A stretch of 64,000 nucleotides of DNA from Cryobacterium frigoriphilum (GCF_004403305.1 NZ_SOHE01000029.1:35257-99256); one strand, 5' to 3'; positions 6,914 through 16,111 are shown, numbered from the stretch's first letter. Notes: generated from the sequence alone by a model not told the origin. Made by a program: numbers and translations.

Positions 6914-7711
6914 ATGCCCGACCTTGCCACGCTCAGCGTCACCGGCCCGCCGGTCGCGGGCGCCCAGGTGGTCAGCCGTATCGCCCTGCTGCTGCGGCTG
7001 GTCGGTCGCGACCCGAGCGGGTCGCAGCTCGCCGACATCGTGCGGGATTCCGGGCTGACCAGGCCCACGGTGCACCGGCTGCTGAGCTCGCTCGCCGCCG
7101 AGGGGCTGCTCGTGCTCGACCCGACCAGCCACACCTGGCGCTACGGCCCCGAGATCTTCGTGATGGGAACCGTCGCCGCGCCGCGCTACCCGATCGAGGA
7201 ACTCGCCCGCCCGGCGTTGCAGCGACTAGCCGATGCCACCGGCGAAAGTGCCTTTCTGTCGATTCGCCGGGGCCTCGAAACGGTCTGCCTGATGCGGGAG
7301 GAGGGCAGCTTTCCGGTGCGCTCCTTCGTGTTGCACGAGGGTGTTCGTTTTCCGCTGGGCGTCGCGTCGGCCGGCCTCGCCATTCTGTCTGCCCTGCCCG
7401 ACCCGGAGGTGGACCAGGTGCTCACCGCCCAGGCGGGGCTGACCGAGCGATGGGGCGCGCAGAACGCCGCCGCAAACATCCGTCTGAACGTGCAGGCCAC
7501 GCGTGAACGCGGCTGCGCACTCAATCCGGGTCTGATCCTCGAGGGCAGCTGGGGCATGGGCGCGGCAATCTTCGACCATGCCGGGCGGCCTACCTGGGCA
7601 CTCTCGCTCACCGGCATCGAGCCACGCTTTCGCCCCGACCGGCAAGAGCTCCTGGGCGGCCTGCTCAGGCAGGAAGCCGCCCTGCTGACCGCGCGCCTCG
7701 CCGAGCTCTGA
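6914..7711 (+). CDS. IclR-family transcriptional regulator
   Basis: A 265-aa regulator starting ATG at 6914 behind AGGAG. An N-terminal winged helix (about residues 20-75) contains GSQLADIVRDSGLTRPTVHR as the recognition helix, then LAAEGLLVLDPTSHTWRYG. The C-terminal IclR effector domain includes ESAFLSIRRGLETVCLMREE and PLGVASAGLAILSALPDPE, as in the aromatic-acid regulators of this family. It is divergent from scoAB, and the shared spacer contains the palindrome described separately. It probably controls scoAB in response to a carboxylic acid. Confidence 0.9.
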   Translation: MPDLATLSVTGPPVAGAQVVSRIALLLRLVGRDPSGSQLADIVRDSGLTRPTVHRLLSSLAAEGLLVLDPTSHTWRYGPEIFVMGTVAAPRYPIEELARPALQRLADATGESAFLSIRRGLETVCLMREEGSFPVRSFVLHEGVRFPLGVASAGLAILSALPDPEVDQVLTAQAGLTERWGAQNAAANIRLNVQATRERGCALNPGLILEGSWGMGAAIFDHAGRPTWALSLTGIEPRFRPDRQELLGGLLRQEAALLTARLAEL

Positions 7712-7757
7712 GCGCGCAACCCGTTGCTTCTGCGGGCGCAGGACGTAGGATCAGCCT

Positions 7758-8582
7758 GTGAAAACCGACTCGACGAGTGATCTGGCCCGTTCCGCACGCA
7801 ACAGCGGAGCCCTGCAGGCCCTGGCGCGGTTGGGTTACGCCGTCAACGGCCTGCTGCACATCCTGATCGCCGGCATCGCGATCGCCGTAGCCGTCGGCAG
7901 CAGCAGTGACGACGGCGGCAGCGGCAGCGCCGACCAGTCCGGTGCCCTCGGCCAGCTCGCCGCCAGCCCCGGCGGGGTGTTCGTGCTCTGGACCGTCGTG
8001 GTCGGCCTCACTGCACTGGGGCTGTGGCTGTTGCTGAGCGCGTTCCTCTTGCAGGGCGCCGACCCGAAGAAGAAGTGGTCGCACCGGGCGAGTGAGGTCG
8101 GCAAGGCGATCGTCTACTTTCTGCTCGCCGCGACGGCCTACACCTTCGCGTCGGGCGGGTCGACGAGTTCCTCCGCGAGCACCAGCAGTGCCAGCGCACA
8201 AGTGCTCGCGGCTCCGGGCGGCGTCGTGCTGCTCGTGCTTGTGGGCCTCGGGGTGCTCGCGATCGCCATCTACTTCGTGCGCAAGGGAGCCCTACAGAAA
8301 TTCACCGCGGACCTGTCCGTACCGAGCGGCCCGACCGGCCGGGCAATCGTGACCCTCGGCGTGGTCGGCTACATCGCCAAGGGCGTTGCGCTCGGCGTCG
8401 TCGGGGGGCTTATCGTGATCGCCGCCGTCACCCTCGACCCGAGCAAATCGTCGGGCCTCGACGGCGCCCTCAAGGCTCTCGTCGCGTTACCCTACGGCAG
8501 CATTATTCTAGGGTCGATCAGCATCGGACTCATCGCCTACGGCGTCTACTGCTTCGCCCGCGCGTGGCGTGCCCGGCTGTGA
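7758..8582 (+). CDS. DUF1206 membrane protein
   Basis: A 274-aa membrane protein with six hydrophobic segments in three repeated pairs, the layout of DUF1206. Each repeat starts with an A/G-R-x-G-Y/K motif: LARLGYAVNGLLHILIAGIA, ASEVGKAIVYFLLAATAYTF and VTLGVVGYIAKGVALGVVGG. A Ser/Gly/Asp-rich loop follows the first segment. The role of the family is unknown. Its last 75 bp overlap the end of the converging PAP2 gene in the opposite strand, an unusually long antisense overlap. Confidence 0.85.
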   Translation: MKTDSTSDLARSARNSGALQALARLGYAVNGLLHILIAGIAIAVAVGSSSDDGGSGSADQSGALGQLAASPGGVFVLWTVVVGLTALGLWLLLSAFLLQGADPKKKWSHRASEVGKAIVYFLLAATAYTFASGGSTSSSASTSSASAQVLAAPGGVVLLVLVGLGVLAIAIYFVRKGALQKFTADLSVPSGPTGRAIVTLGVVGYIAKGVALGVVGGLIVIAAVTLDPSKSSGLDGALKALVALPYGSIILGSISIGLIAYGVYCFARAWRARL

Positions 8583-9989
8583 TCGGCCACCCCACCACAC
8601 GTCGACGGCGATCACGCAGCCCACAATCATCAGCGACAGCGTGACGGATGCGAGCACATCCGTCGCCCAGTGATACCCCAGATAGAGGCGGCTCACGGCG
8701 GCCAGAACGATGCAGACCACCACGAGCACCGCGCCCAGCAGCACGCCGGGCAGCGCCCCACCCCCGCTGCTCCGCCTGGACAGCACGAGATACGCCGTGA
8801 TCAGCACAAAGTCTGCCGCGCCGAGCACGTGTCCCGACGGAAAGCTGAACGATGCGTCGGGTCCGAACAGCATCAGGTCGGTCGGCGGGCGCTGCCGGTC
8901 GACGGCGCGACCCACGATCTGGCCCAGCCCGACCCCGACCGCCATGCCGGCAGCCAGCAGCAGCGGGCGCCACGCATGCCTGCCGATCAGCCCCCACACC
9001 ACACTCACGACCAGCACGATGATCGGCAACGCGATGGGCCCGAAAACGATGGCGAGCGCGATCATCACCGCGGTCAGCGTCGGCGAGCGCCAGTCGAACA
9101 GCAGGCTCTGAACGGGTTCATCGAGAGCGGTGAGGCCGGCACTACTCAGCACCGACACGAGCAGCACGACCAACCCCACGATGCCGAGCGAGGTGGCCGC
9201 AATCGCACTCACCCCGAGCCGCCGCCGGGCGCCAGCGGCCAGATCGCGGCGCTCGATGACGAGCGGCCCGAATCGGTTCCACAACGTGGTCCACACGGCC
9301 GGCCGTTCGGCCGCGAGCACGCGCTCGCCCGCGATCTTCGCGGCCAGAGGCGCCCAGATGAGAACGCCGACGCCGACGGCGAGCAGCACCGCGCCGAGGG
9401 TATCGCTCAGCCAGTGGGCCGCCAGATAGGTGCGGCTGAGCATCATCAGAACCGTGTACACCCCGCCTGCCACCCAGACCCAGACGCGCGGAAAGAGCAG
9501 CACGAGTACCGTGGCCAGCACGGCGGCATTGGCCACGTGACCGGAGGGGAACGATCCGTAATCGAGGTTGGTCAGCACATTTGTGGGCCGATCCCGCGCG
9601 AAGGTCTGCTTCAGAAGCTGAACGGATGCCCCGGCCAGCACGGTCGTGACAAGCACGTACCCGGCGCCCCAGCGACGATGCACCAGCAGCAGCGCCAGAA
9701 TAATCACACCCGGAATAACCAGTGACGCCACGACGCCGCCGCCGAGCGTGTCGAGGGTCTGGGCGACGGCGTCCCCCACGGCCGTGCGATTCTCGTTCAG
9801 CAGCGCGAGCCAGGCGGTGTCGAGCAGCAGCGGCTCGCCGTTCGGGCGTGCCGAAATGAGCGCACCCAGACCGACGGTCAGGGCGACCGCGGTCACTCCC
9901 GTGACCTGCGGCCAGTTCCGCGACACCCACCGAGCCCGGGGCGCAGCGGCTACGGTGGCGGCAACAGCGGGATCCCTCGGCGCATCCAT
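8508..9989 (-). CDS. Tandem PAP2-domain phosphatase
   Basis: A 493-aa integral membrane protein with two complete PAP2 (type 2 phosphatidic acid phosphatase) domains. Each has the three catalytic motifs. The first has KQTFARDRP, SFPSGH and SRTYLAAHWLSD; the second has RAVDRQRP, SFPSGH and SRLYLGYHWATD. Both active sites therefore look intact. Such enzymes dephosphorylate lipid phosphates such as undecaprenyl pyrophosphate at the outer membrane face. Two domains in one chain suggest gene duplication and fusion. The C-terminal ~25 residues are polar and overlap the DUF1206 gene. It is monocistronic. Confidence 0.88.
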   Translation of the reverse strand: MDAPRDPAVAATVAAAPRARWVSRNWPQVTGVTAVALTVGLGALISARPNGEPLLLDTAWLALLNENRTAVGDAVAQTLDTLGGGVVASLVIPGVIILALLLVHRRWGAGYVLVTTVLAGASVQLLKQTFARDRPTNVLTNLDYGSFPSGHVANAAVLATVLVLLFPRVWVWVAGGVYTVLMMLSRTYLAAHWLSDTLGAVLLAVGVGVLIWAPLAAKIAGERVLAAERPAVWTTLWNRFGPLVIERRDLAAGARRRLGVSAIAATSLGIVGLVVLLVSVLSSAGLTALDEPVQSLLFDWRSPTLTAVMIALAIVFGPIALPIIVLVVSVVWGLIGRHAWRPLLLAAGMAVGVGLGQIVGRAVDRQRPPTDLMLFGPDASFSFPSGHVLGAADFVLITAYLVLSRRSSGGGALPGVLLGAVLVVVCIVLAAVSRLYLGYHWATDVLASVTLSLMIVGCVIAVDVWWGGRSQPGTPRAGEAVDAVGDESDADRP

Positions 9990-10052
9990 GACGCCATGCT
10001 AGATGTAGTCGGCCCTCACCCGCTCAGCAACTCGCGTTGAAGCGAATTCCGG

Positions 10053-10388
10053 CTACGCCACGCTCGACTCCCGCGCCAGTGATTCGGTGCGGGCATGGAA
10101 CTGGGCGTGGTGCTCGGCGGTGGCAATGATGTTCGACCACGGTGAGCCCTCCAGCTGAGCGAGCATGGCTGCGTTTTGCCAAATGTAGAGCCACAACCCG
10201 CGCATGGCCTCATCCACCGCGTCGACGCTGCCGAGGTGGTGTCGGCAGATCGCGAACGTGGCCAGGTTCAGCTGATCGTAAATTTCACCGAAGGCGGCCT
10301 GGTTTCCGGCCACCAGTTTGTCCATCAGATCTCGTTGAGTCGGATCTGGCCGACTCGGATCTGGCCCCGAAAACGCGCAATTCGACAT
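10053..10388 (-). CDS. Region-2-only sigma-70-like protein (SigK-like remnant)
   Basis: A 111-aa protein starting ATG at 10388 behind AAGGA. Residues ~20-100 align with region 2 of ECF sigma factors of the SigK type: DLMDKLVAGNQAAFGEIYDQ, then an AVDEAMRGLWLYIWQNAAML helix corresponding to the -10-recognition helix. A SNIIATAEHHAQFHARTE stretch follows, like the linker start. The usual acidic VTQEVF of the -10 helix is changed to DEAMRGL, and region 4 is absent; the chain ends at SLARESSVA. It could be a decayed sigma factor, or a small core-RNA-polymerase-binding decoy. No anti-sigma gene is adjacent. Confidence 0.6.
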   Translation of the reverse strand: MSNCAFSGPDPSRPDPTQRDLMDKLVAGNQAAFGEIYDQLNLATFAICRHHLGSVDAVDEAMRGLWLYIWQNAAMLAQLEGSPWSNIIATAEHHAQFHARTESLARESSVA

Positions 10389-10440
10389 GAAAATCCTTGG
10401 TGCCAGTCCGCCAGGGTCCGGGGCGGAGATTTGCAATATC

Positions 10441-10475
10441 GTACTTGAATTCGCCCCCTTTAGGGGGTGCAGTAC
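10441..10475. promoter_or_regulatory. Palindrome upstream of the sigma-like gene
   Basis: GTACT (10441-10445) pairs with AGTAC (10471-10475) outside an inner CCCCC-TTTA-GGGGG hairpin (10454-10467). It lies 50-90 bp upstream of the sigma-like gene and downstream of the FUSC gene on the same strand. It could be an operator or a weak terminator of FUSC; there is no T-tract. Confidence 0.45.
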
Positions 10476-10583
10476 GAAAGTAGCACCCTCGGTTAGCCAT
10501 CGGCACAAGCAGCTCTCAGCCGTTATACATTTGTTGCAAAACAGCCGATTGAGTATGTCTGTGCCCCGGCGGCCGGGCCGGCG

Positions 10584-11747
10584 TTACACCTGTGCCGGTT
10601 CTGTCGTCGCGTTCCGCTCGATTCCCGGCCGGAGCGCCACGAGCATCCGCTTGAGGTCAATGACGATCGCGGCGGTGGGACTGAGCGAGACCACCCCCGC
10701 GTCAATGTTCTGTTGCATGGTACCGAGGATGGAATCGACGACCGCAACCGCCGCATTGAACGCCTCGGCACCCTGCTCGTCGTAGTCACGGTCAGAGTCG
10801 GACCCGGTCCCGGAGCCTTCGGAGGCGTGCAGCACGCTCGCAACGGAGCGCAGGGCATCCGACAGAACAGGGCGCAGCTCCACCGGCAGATCCAGTGGAA
10901 CCGGTTTGCCCCAGACCACACCGGCGAAGACCTCTGTGAGGTTTCGAACATGAAAGGTGACGTCTTCGAGGGCCGCCAGGTCGTCGTAATTCGCGACGAG
11001 ATCGTGCCTGGTGAATCGGGCCCGCGGATTGCCCTTGCGGCTCTCGTCGGCGTGGCGCACGGCCAGGCGCACGTCTCGGGCCGCGTCACTGAGCGTGGTG
11101 CCGCGCAGGGCCCACTGCTCCTGCCGGGGCGGCCAGCTGTCATCGAGGGCTTCGGCGATCTCGGTGAGGTGCGTGGCGAGAGTGAGGCGAAATCCGGACA
11201 GCCGCTCCACGGCCGCGCCGATGGCGAGGGGCGGCAGAATCACGAGATTGACCGCGAGGCCCACCAGAATGCCGAGGCAGATCTGCGCAAAATAGGCGAT
11301 CGAATAACCGTCGGCTTCCGGACCACCGATGATGAGCACGAACAGGGCGGTCAGGGGCACGTGTTCGCCGCCCACGCCCAGCCATCGCATACCCCCGATC
11401 AGCGTGCCGAGCCCGATGACGAGGGAGATTGTCCAGACACCCGGTTCGCTCAGCAGCAGCATCACCCCGGCCAGGCCGATGCCGATCGCCAACCCGGCGA
11501 CCGTCTGCAGCGCGCTGCGCACCGACCGCATCAGGGTCGGATGCATGCTCAGCAGTGCGCCGAGCGGGGCATAGTACCGAAACTGCTGCGCGTCACCCGG
11601 CAGCAGGGGTGCGAGCGACCAGGCAATCGCCACGGCGACAGAGATTTTGGCGACCTGCAGGGTGCGCGGATGCCGGAGCGCGCGCTTCAGAAGGGCCAGG
11701 GTCAGGGCCAGTCCGCGGGCCGTTCCGGCTGTGCTGGGCGGCATCAT
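10584..11747 (-). CDS. FUSC-family (aromatic-acid exporter-like) membrane protein
   Basis: About 387 aa counted from MMPPSTAGTARG, behind a GAGGAG site; the in-frame residues further upstream are arginine/proline-rich and unlikely to be translated. Hydrophobic segments occupy residues ~30-190 (VAKISVAVAIAWSLAPLL, LQTVAGLAIGIGLAGVMLLL, LVIGLGTLIGGMRWLGVG, AYFAQICLGILVGLAVNLVI). After them comes a cytosolic helical half. This is the FUSC/YccS/AaeB layout, a family linked to efflux of aromatic acids. It is divergent from the GlsB-like gene. Substrate unknown. Confidence 0.8.
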   Translation of the reverse strand: MMPPSTAGTARGLALTLALLKRALRHPRTLQVAKISVAVAIAWSLAPLLPGDAQQFRYYAPLGALLSMHPTLMRSVRSALQTVAGLAIGIGLAGVMLLLSEPGVWTISLVIGLGTLIGGMRWLGVGGEHVPLTALFVLIIGGPEADGYSIAYFAQICLGILVGLAVNLVILPPLAIGAAVERLSGFRLTLATHLTEIAEALDDSWPPRQEQWALRGTTLSDAARDVRLAVRHADESRKGNPRARFTRHDLVANYDDLAALEDVTFHVRNLTEVFAGVVWGKPVPLDLPVELRPVLSDALRSVASVLHASEGSGTGSDSDRDYDEQGAEAFNAAVAVVDSILGTMQQNIDAGVVSLSPTAAIVIDLKRMLVALRPGIERNATTEPAQV

Positions 11748-11832
11748 CGTGCTCCTCGGCTCGGGATGCCGTCGTGTCGGATCCGCTCGGCCTGAACAAT
11801 AAACGACAATTCTGTGCACAGACCGCGAGTCC

Positions 11833-11854
11833 GTGCCCCCTGAACGGGGGGCAC
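11833..11854. promoter_or_regulatory. GC hairpin in a divergent promoter region
   Basis: GTGCCCCC (11833-11840) and GGGGGCAC (11847-11854) form a perfect 8-bp stem with loop TGAACG. It sits midway between the divergent FUSC and GlsB-like genes and may be an operator or part of the GlsB leader. Confidence 0.45.
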
Positions 11855-11918
11855 GCATTACGCTCGGTGAATCGATGCGGCCGGTTGGAGCCGCAGCTCA
11901 CGAGAAAAGAGACACACC

Positions 11919-12185
11919 ATGGGATTCTTCGGATTTCTACTTCTGGGCCTGCTCGCCGGGGCCATCGCCAAGGCCCTCCTGCCCGGCAAGCAGGGCGGCG
12001 GCTGGTTCATGACCCTGCTGCTGGGCGTCGTGGGCGCCCTGCTCGGCGGATTTCTGGGCGGCCTGCTCTTCAACGCGCCGCTGCAGGACTTCTTCTCGAT
12101 TCAGACCTGGCTGCTCGCCATCGGCGGCGCGGTTCTCGTTCTGGTCATCTACGGCGCCCTCCAGGGGCGTCGCAGCCGCTCCTGA
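11919..12185 (+). CDS. GlsB/YeaQ/YmgE stress-response membrane protein
   Basis: An 88-aa protein made of three glycine-rich membrane helices: FFGFLLLGLLAGAIAKALLP, MTLLLGVVGALLGGFLGGLL and WLLAIGGAVLVLVIYGALQG, ending in RRSRS. This is the transglycosylase-associated/YeaQ family, induced by general stress in many bacteria, whose molecular job is not settled. The ATG at 11919 follows an AAAAGAGA site. A strong hairpin follows 10 bp after the stop. Confidence 0.88.
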   Translation: MGFFGFLLLGLLAGAIAKALLPGKQGGGWFMTLLLGVVGALLGGFLGGLLFNAPLQDFFSIQTWLLAIGGAVLVLVIYGALQGRRSRS

Positions 12186-12194
12186 CCGATCCGC

Positions 12195-12221
12195 CGGTGC
12201 CGAGCTCGTCTCGGCACCGGT
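12195..12221 (+). terminator. Hairpin after the GlsB-like gene
   Basis: A perfect 11-bp stem CCGGTGCCGAG/CTCGGCACCGG with a 5-nt loop, 10 bp beyond the stop. No T-run follows, as is common for GC-rich actinobacterial terminators. It may serve both the GlsB-like gene and the converging AceE-like gene. Confidence 0.7.
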
Positions 12222-12257
12222 GCCTTCACCAGCCGGATGCCCGCCAGGGCCATCCCC

Positions 12258-14618
12258 TTAGGCCAGATCCAGGGCGGCCCGCACGATCGATTCGGTATCG
12301 ATGCCATGCAGCGCGTAGACCTGCTGCAGGGTTCCCGTCTGGCCGAACTCGTGCACGCCGAGGTTCAGGCTCGGCACTCGGTTGATGGTCGCCAGAAAAG
12401 CGAGCGTGTGCGGGTGCCCGTCGAGAATCGTGACCATCGGCAACGGCCGGGCGGCCGGAAAGACCTGATCCAGAATCGCCGTTGCTCCCTCGCCGCGGCC
12501 CTGGCGGGCGCGCACGGCCCGGTACAGCAGGTCGGCGCTCGTGACACAGACCACGTCGGCCTCGATTCCGAGGGCCTGCAGCCGATCGGCGGCCCGCAGC
12601 ACCTCGGGCATCAGTGCCCCCATTCCCACGAGCTGCACCCGTGGGGTGTCGGCGCGCCGCATCGTGTACGCTCCCGCGACCACGTGCATCCGTCGTCGCT
12701 CGCGGGCAGCCGGATCGGCGGGAACGTCGCTCAGCGTCTGGTCGAGCGGCCGGGTCGACAGTCGCAGATAGCTCGAGCTTCCCCCGGGGCGGCCGAGCCG
12801 TGACAGGGAATCGAGCAGGCACCACTCGAGGTCCTGCCCGAACGCGGGTTCATAGGCGACACAGCCGGGCTGTTCGAGCCCGATCGACGGGGTGATGATC
12901 GACTGGTGCGCTCCGCCCTCGGCCGCGAGCGTCACGCCAGACGGGGTTCCGACCAGAATCGACTGGCCGCCGGCGTAGATGCCGAACGACCACGGCTCGA
13001 GCGCCCGACCCACGAACGGGTCGTACATGGTGCCGATCGGAAACAGCGGTTCGCCCCACCGACTCCAGGTCGAGCCGAGCTCACCGAGCAGTCCCACGAG
13101 GTTGGTCTCGGCAATGCCGAGCTCGATGTGCTGCCCGGTCGGCTGCTCATTCCAGTGCAGAATCGTCTCGGCGTCGTCAGAGAACCAGTTGCGCTTCTGC
13201 GTCGGCGACCAGGTTCCCACCTTGTTCAGCCAGCCGCCGAGGTTCGTGCTCGAGGCGACATCGGGCGCGACGGTCACAATGCGCCGGGCGGCCAGCGGCG
13301 CCTGCCGGGTGAGATCGAGCAGCGCCCGTCCGAGGGCCTGCTGGGTCGAACTCGTGCCAACGACCGTGCGGCCCAGGTCCTGCGGCACGAGCGGGGGAAC
13401 GGATGCACCCACCGGCTCGCGCGTGAGGCCGGCGGCCACCGAGGCGCACAGCCGACCGGCCGGCGAGTCGGTATCGAATCGCTGCCAGGGGTGCTGCCGG
13501 TCCTCGCCGAGGTCGATGGCGAGGGCATCCATCTGCCCTGGGGTCAGCAGGTTGGAATGGTTCTGCGGATGCCCCGCGCTCGGCAGCCCGTAGCCCTTGA
13601 CCGTGTAAGCGAAGATGACGGTGGGTCGGGTGTCGTCAATCTCGGCGAAGGCCTCCTGCAGCGAGATCAGGTCGTGGCCGCCGAGGTTGGCGAGCAACTT
13701 CGGCAGGTCGGCGTCGGAGATGCACCCGAGCAGCGCCGAAATCGCGGCGGCCTCGGGCCCCGCATCAGCCCCCGCATCAGCCCCCGCACCGGGCAGCCGC
13801 AGCCGCAGCTGCGCGGGCGTGCAGCGCAGCAGGCGCTGAAACTCGGGGTTGGTCATCTCGTCGATGCGACGCTTCAGGTGCTCTCCGCCGGGGCGCGCGA
13901 AGGCTGCACGCAGCAGGTGGCCGTACTTGAGGGTCACGACCTGCCAGCCGGCCGCGGCGAACATGGCCTGCAGCCGGGTCGCCGAGATGTTCGGCACCAC
14001 GCGGTCAAGGGACTGGCGGTTGAAGTCCACGATCCAGACGATCTCGCCGAGTTCACCGACCGAGGGGTCGAGCAGGGCCTCCCAGACCGCGCCCTCGTCG
14101 AGTTCTGCATCGCCGACGAGCGAGTACTGCCGCCCGGCCGTACGAGGCCGGCCGACCGTGTCGGCCGCGTAACGGCGGGCGACGGCGCCCCAGATCGGAG
14201 CGGTCGCCCCGATCCCGACCGAACCGGTCGAATAGTCCACGGTGTCGGGGTCCTTCGACCGGCTCGGATAGCTCTGCAGGCCGTGCAGCGCCCGCAGGGT
14301 CGTGAGGTGGCTCTCGTCGAGTTCGCCGAGCAGGTAGTTGATCGCGTGCAGCACCGGCGAGGCGTGCGGTTTGACCGACACCCGGTCGCTCGGGCCGAGT
14401 TCGGTGAACCACAGCGCGGTCATGATCGACGTGATGGAAGCGCTCGAAGCCTGATGGCCGCCGACCTTGAGCCCGTCGGGGTCCTTGCGGGCGGGGGCGT
14501 TGGCGGCGTCGATGATCGAGCTCGCGAGCCAGAGCACCTTGCGCTCGACCCGCTGCAGGGCGGTGAGCTCGGGAGGCGACGCGGACTGCGGGGTGTCCTC
14601 ATCATTGAGGAGTGTCAT
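12258..14618 (-). CDS. AceE/transketolase-like thiamine-diphosphate E1 protein
   Basis: A 786-aa ThDP enzyme related to the homodimeric pyruvate dehydrogenase E1 (AceE) and transketolase. Features in order are GGHQASSASITSIMTALWFT (residues ~55-75), the Mg/ThDP motif GDAELDEGAVWEALLD with IVDFNRQSLDRVV about 25 residues on, and PTVIFAYTVKGYGLPSAGHP. Later come STNLGGWLNKVGTW, HIELGIAETNLVGLLGELG (cofactor-activating glutamate region) and a C-terminal FGQTGTLQQVYALHGID lobe. It is about 100 residues shorter than typical AceE. No E2/E3 genes adjoin, so the acceptor and exact substrate are uncertain. The start is ATG at 14618 behind GAAAG; a longer in-frame extension runs antisense into the M20 gene and is rejected. 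It is divergent from the M20 amidohydrolase. Confidence 0.8.
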   Translation of the reverse strand: MTLLNDEDTPQSASPPELTALQRVERKVLWLASSIIDAANAPARKDPDGLKVGGHQASSASITSIMTALWFTELGPSDRVSVKPHASPVLHAINYLLGELDESHLTTLRALHGLQSYPSRSKDPDTVDYSTGSVGIGATAPIWGAVARRYAADTVGRPRTAGRQYSLVGDAELDEGAVWEALLDPSVGELGEIVWIVDFNRQSLDRVVPNISATRLQAMFAAAGWQVVTLKYGHLLRAAFARPGGEHLKRRIDEMTNPEFQRLLRCTPAQLRLRLPGAGADAGADAGPEAAAISALLGCISDADLPKLLANLGGHDLISLQEAFAEIDDTRPTVIFAYTVKGYGLPSAGHPQNHSNLLTPGQMDALAIDLGEDRQHPWQRFDTDSPAGRLCASVAAGLTREPVGASVPPLVPQDLGRTVVGTSSTQQALGRALLDLTRQAPLAARRIVTVAPDVASSTNLGGWLNKVGTWSPTQKRNWFSDDAETILHWNEQPTGQHIELGIAETNLVGLLGELGSTWSRWGEPLFPIGTMYDPFVGRALEPWSFGIYAGGQSILVGTPSGVTLAAEGGAHQSIITPSIGLEQPGCVAYEPAFGQDLEWCLLDSLSRLGRPGGSSSYLRLSTRPLDQTLSDVPADPAARERRRMHVVAGAYTMRRADTPRVQLVGMGALMPEVLRAADRLQALGIEADVVCVTSADLLYRAVRARQGRGEGATAILDQVFPAARPLPMVTILDGHPHTLAFLATINRVPSLNLGVHEFGQTGTLQQVYALHGIDTESIVRAALDLA

Positions 14619-14795
14619 GGCGGTGCTTTCTGATCGGCGAGTGCGTCTCTTGAGCCTAAGCGCCGTGGTGCCGGTGTGCATCCCCAGCGGATGCCGCGCC
14701 AGATTAGACAAGGCGGGTGCGGCCGCACAGACTGGAGGCAGCACCACGTGCAGCCCCGCATCCCCTGAAACACCGTCGTTTGCCCAGGAGACACC

Positions 14796-16040
14796 ATGAC
14801 CGTACAGACCGACGCCCAGGAACTCTCCGCGGACCTCCGTGAGCTGCGACACCGGCTGCACCAGGAGCCTGAGCTCGGACTGCAGCTCCCCCGCACCCAG
14901 CAGAAGGTGCTCGAGGCACTCAGCGGTCTGCCCTACGAGATCAGCCTCGGCACCGACACCACCTCGGTGACGGCGGTGCTGCGCGGAACGGGCGCCGGGG
15001 CATCCGCCGGCCCAGACCACACCGGCGGCGCTGGCCGCCCTGTCGTGTTGCTGCGCGGCGATATGGACGCCCTGCCGGTGCAGGAGCGCACCGGCCTCGA
15101 GTTCAGCTCGCGCACCGACGGCGCCATGCACGCCTGCGGCCACGACCTGCACACCGCGATGCTCGTGGGCGCGGCAACCCTGCTCGCCCACCACCGGGAC
15201 CGGCTCGCCGGCGACGTCGTGCTCATGTTCCAGCCCGGCGAAGAGGGCTACGACGGGGCGGGCGTCATGATCCGCGAGGGGGTGCTCGATGCCGCCGGCC
15301 GCCGGGCCGACGCCGCCTACGGCATCCATGTGGTGTCGGCCGGGGCGCCCAACGGGCAGTTTGCCAGCCGCGCCGGTACCCTCATGTCGGCCAGCAACGC
15401 TCTCGAGGTGACGGTGCACGGTACCGGCGGGCATGGCTCGGCGCCGCACCAGGCGCAGGATCCGGTGACGGTCATCGCCGAGATGGTCACGGCCCTGCAG
15501 GTCATGGTCACCCGTCAGTTCAACATGTTCGATCCGGTCGTGCTCTCGGTCGGCGTGCTGCAGGCCGGCACCAAGCGCAACATCATCCCGGAGTCCGCCC
15601 GCCTCGAAGCGACGATTCGGTCGTTCACCGATGAATCGCGCGCCAAACTCGAGCGCGTCGTGCCGCGACTGCTCGAGGGCATCGCCGCCGCCCACGGCGT
15701 GGAGGTCAGCATCAGTTATCTCACCGAATATCCGGCCACGATCACCGACGCCGGCGAAACCACCAGGGCCGAACGGGTCGTCGGTGAGCTCTTCGGCGGC
15801 GAACGATTCGCCCGCATGGCAAATCCGATGAGCGGCTCAGAGGACTTCTCTCGGGTGCTGCAGCAGGTGCCCGGCTCGTTCGTGTTTCTCTCGGCCGTTC
15901 CGCGCGGGGCGGATGCCGCCACCGCCGCCTTCAATCATTCGCCCACCGCGACCTTCGACGACGATGTACTCGCCGACGGCACCGCCCTGTACACCCAGCT
16001 CGCGCTGTCCCGGGTGGCGGAGCTCGCCCGCCTGGCCTGA
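14796..16040 (+). CDS. M20-family amidohydrolase (hippurate hydrolase-like)
   Basis: A 414-aa metallopeptidase-fold amidohydrolase (M20D: hippurate/N-acyl-amino-acid or IAA-conjugate hydrolases). Metal-binding and catalytic motifs are seen as LLRGDMDALPVQE, MHACGHDLHTAMLVGAA and FQPGEEGYDGAGVMI. The dimerisation domain carries the conserved HGTGGHGSAPHQAQDPV, and the chain ends with the MSGSEDFSRVLQQVPGSF metal ligand region. The ATG at 14796 follows CAGGAGACACC. It cleaves an acyl group from an amino acid; the acyl specificity is unknown, though a nearby aromatic catabolic island makes hippurate-type substrates plausible (inference). Confidence 0.9.
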   Translation: MTVQTDAQELSADLRELRHRLHQEPELGLQLPRTQQKVLEALSGLPYEISLGTDTTSVTAVLRGTGAGASAGPDHTGGAGRPVVLLRGDMDALPVQERTGLEFSSRTDGAMHACGHDLHTAMLVGAATLLAHHRDRLAGDVVLMFQPGEEGYDGAGVMIREGVLDAAGRRADAAYGIHVVSAGAPNGQFASRAGTLMSASNALEVTVHGTGGHGSAPHQAQDPVTVIAEMVTALQVMVTRQFNMFDPVVLSVGVLQAGTKRNIIPESARLEATIRSFTDESRAKLERVVPRLLEGIAAAHGVEVSISYLTEYPATITDAGETTRAERVVGELFGGERFARMANPMSGSEDFSRVLQQVPGSFVFLSAVPRGADAATAAFNHSPTATFDDDVLADGTALYTQLALSRVAELARLA

Positions 16041-16081
16041 TCACCTGCCCGGGCTGATCGTCTGCCCGCTTGACGCCACGA

Positions 16082-16111
16082 GCGCGGCACCCGCGACAAG
16101 GGGTGCCGCGC
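16082..16111. terminator. Bidirectional hairpin terminator
   Basis: GCGCGGCACCC (16082-16092) pairs perfectly with GGGTGCCGCGC (16101-16111) across an 8-nt loop. It lies between the converging M20 and AraC genes, where a shared terminator is expected. Confidence 0.75.

Noticed and set aside
14619..15695. A 359-codon upstream extension of the AceE-like gene
   Set aside because: It runs antisense through the M20 amidohydrolase, is low-complexity, and a good ATG with GAAAG exists at 14618.
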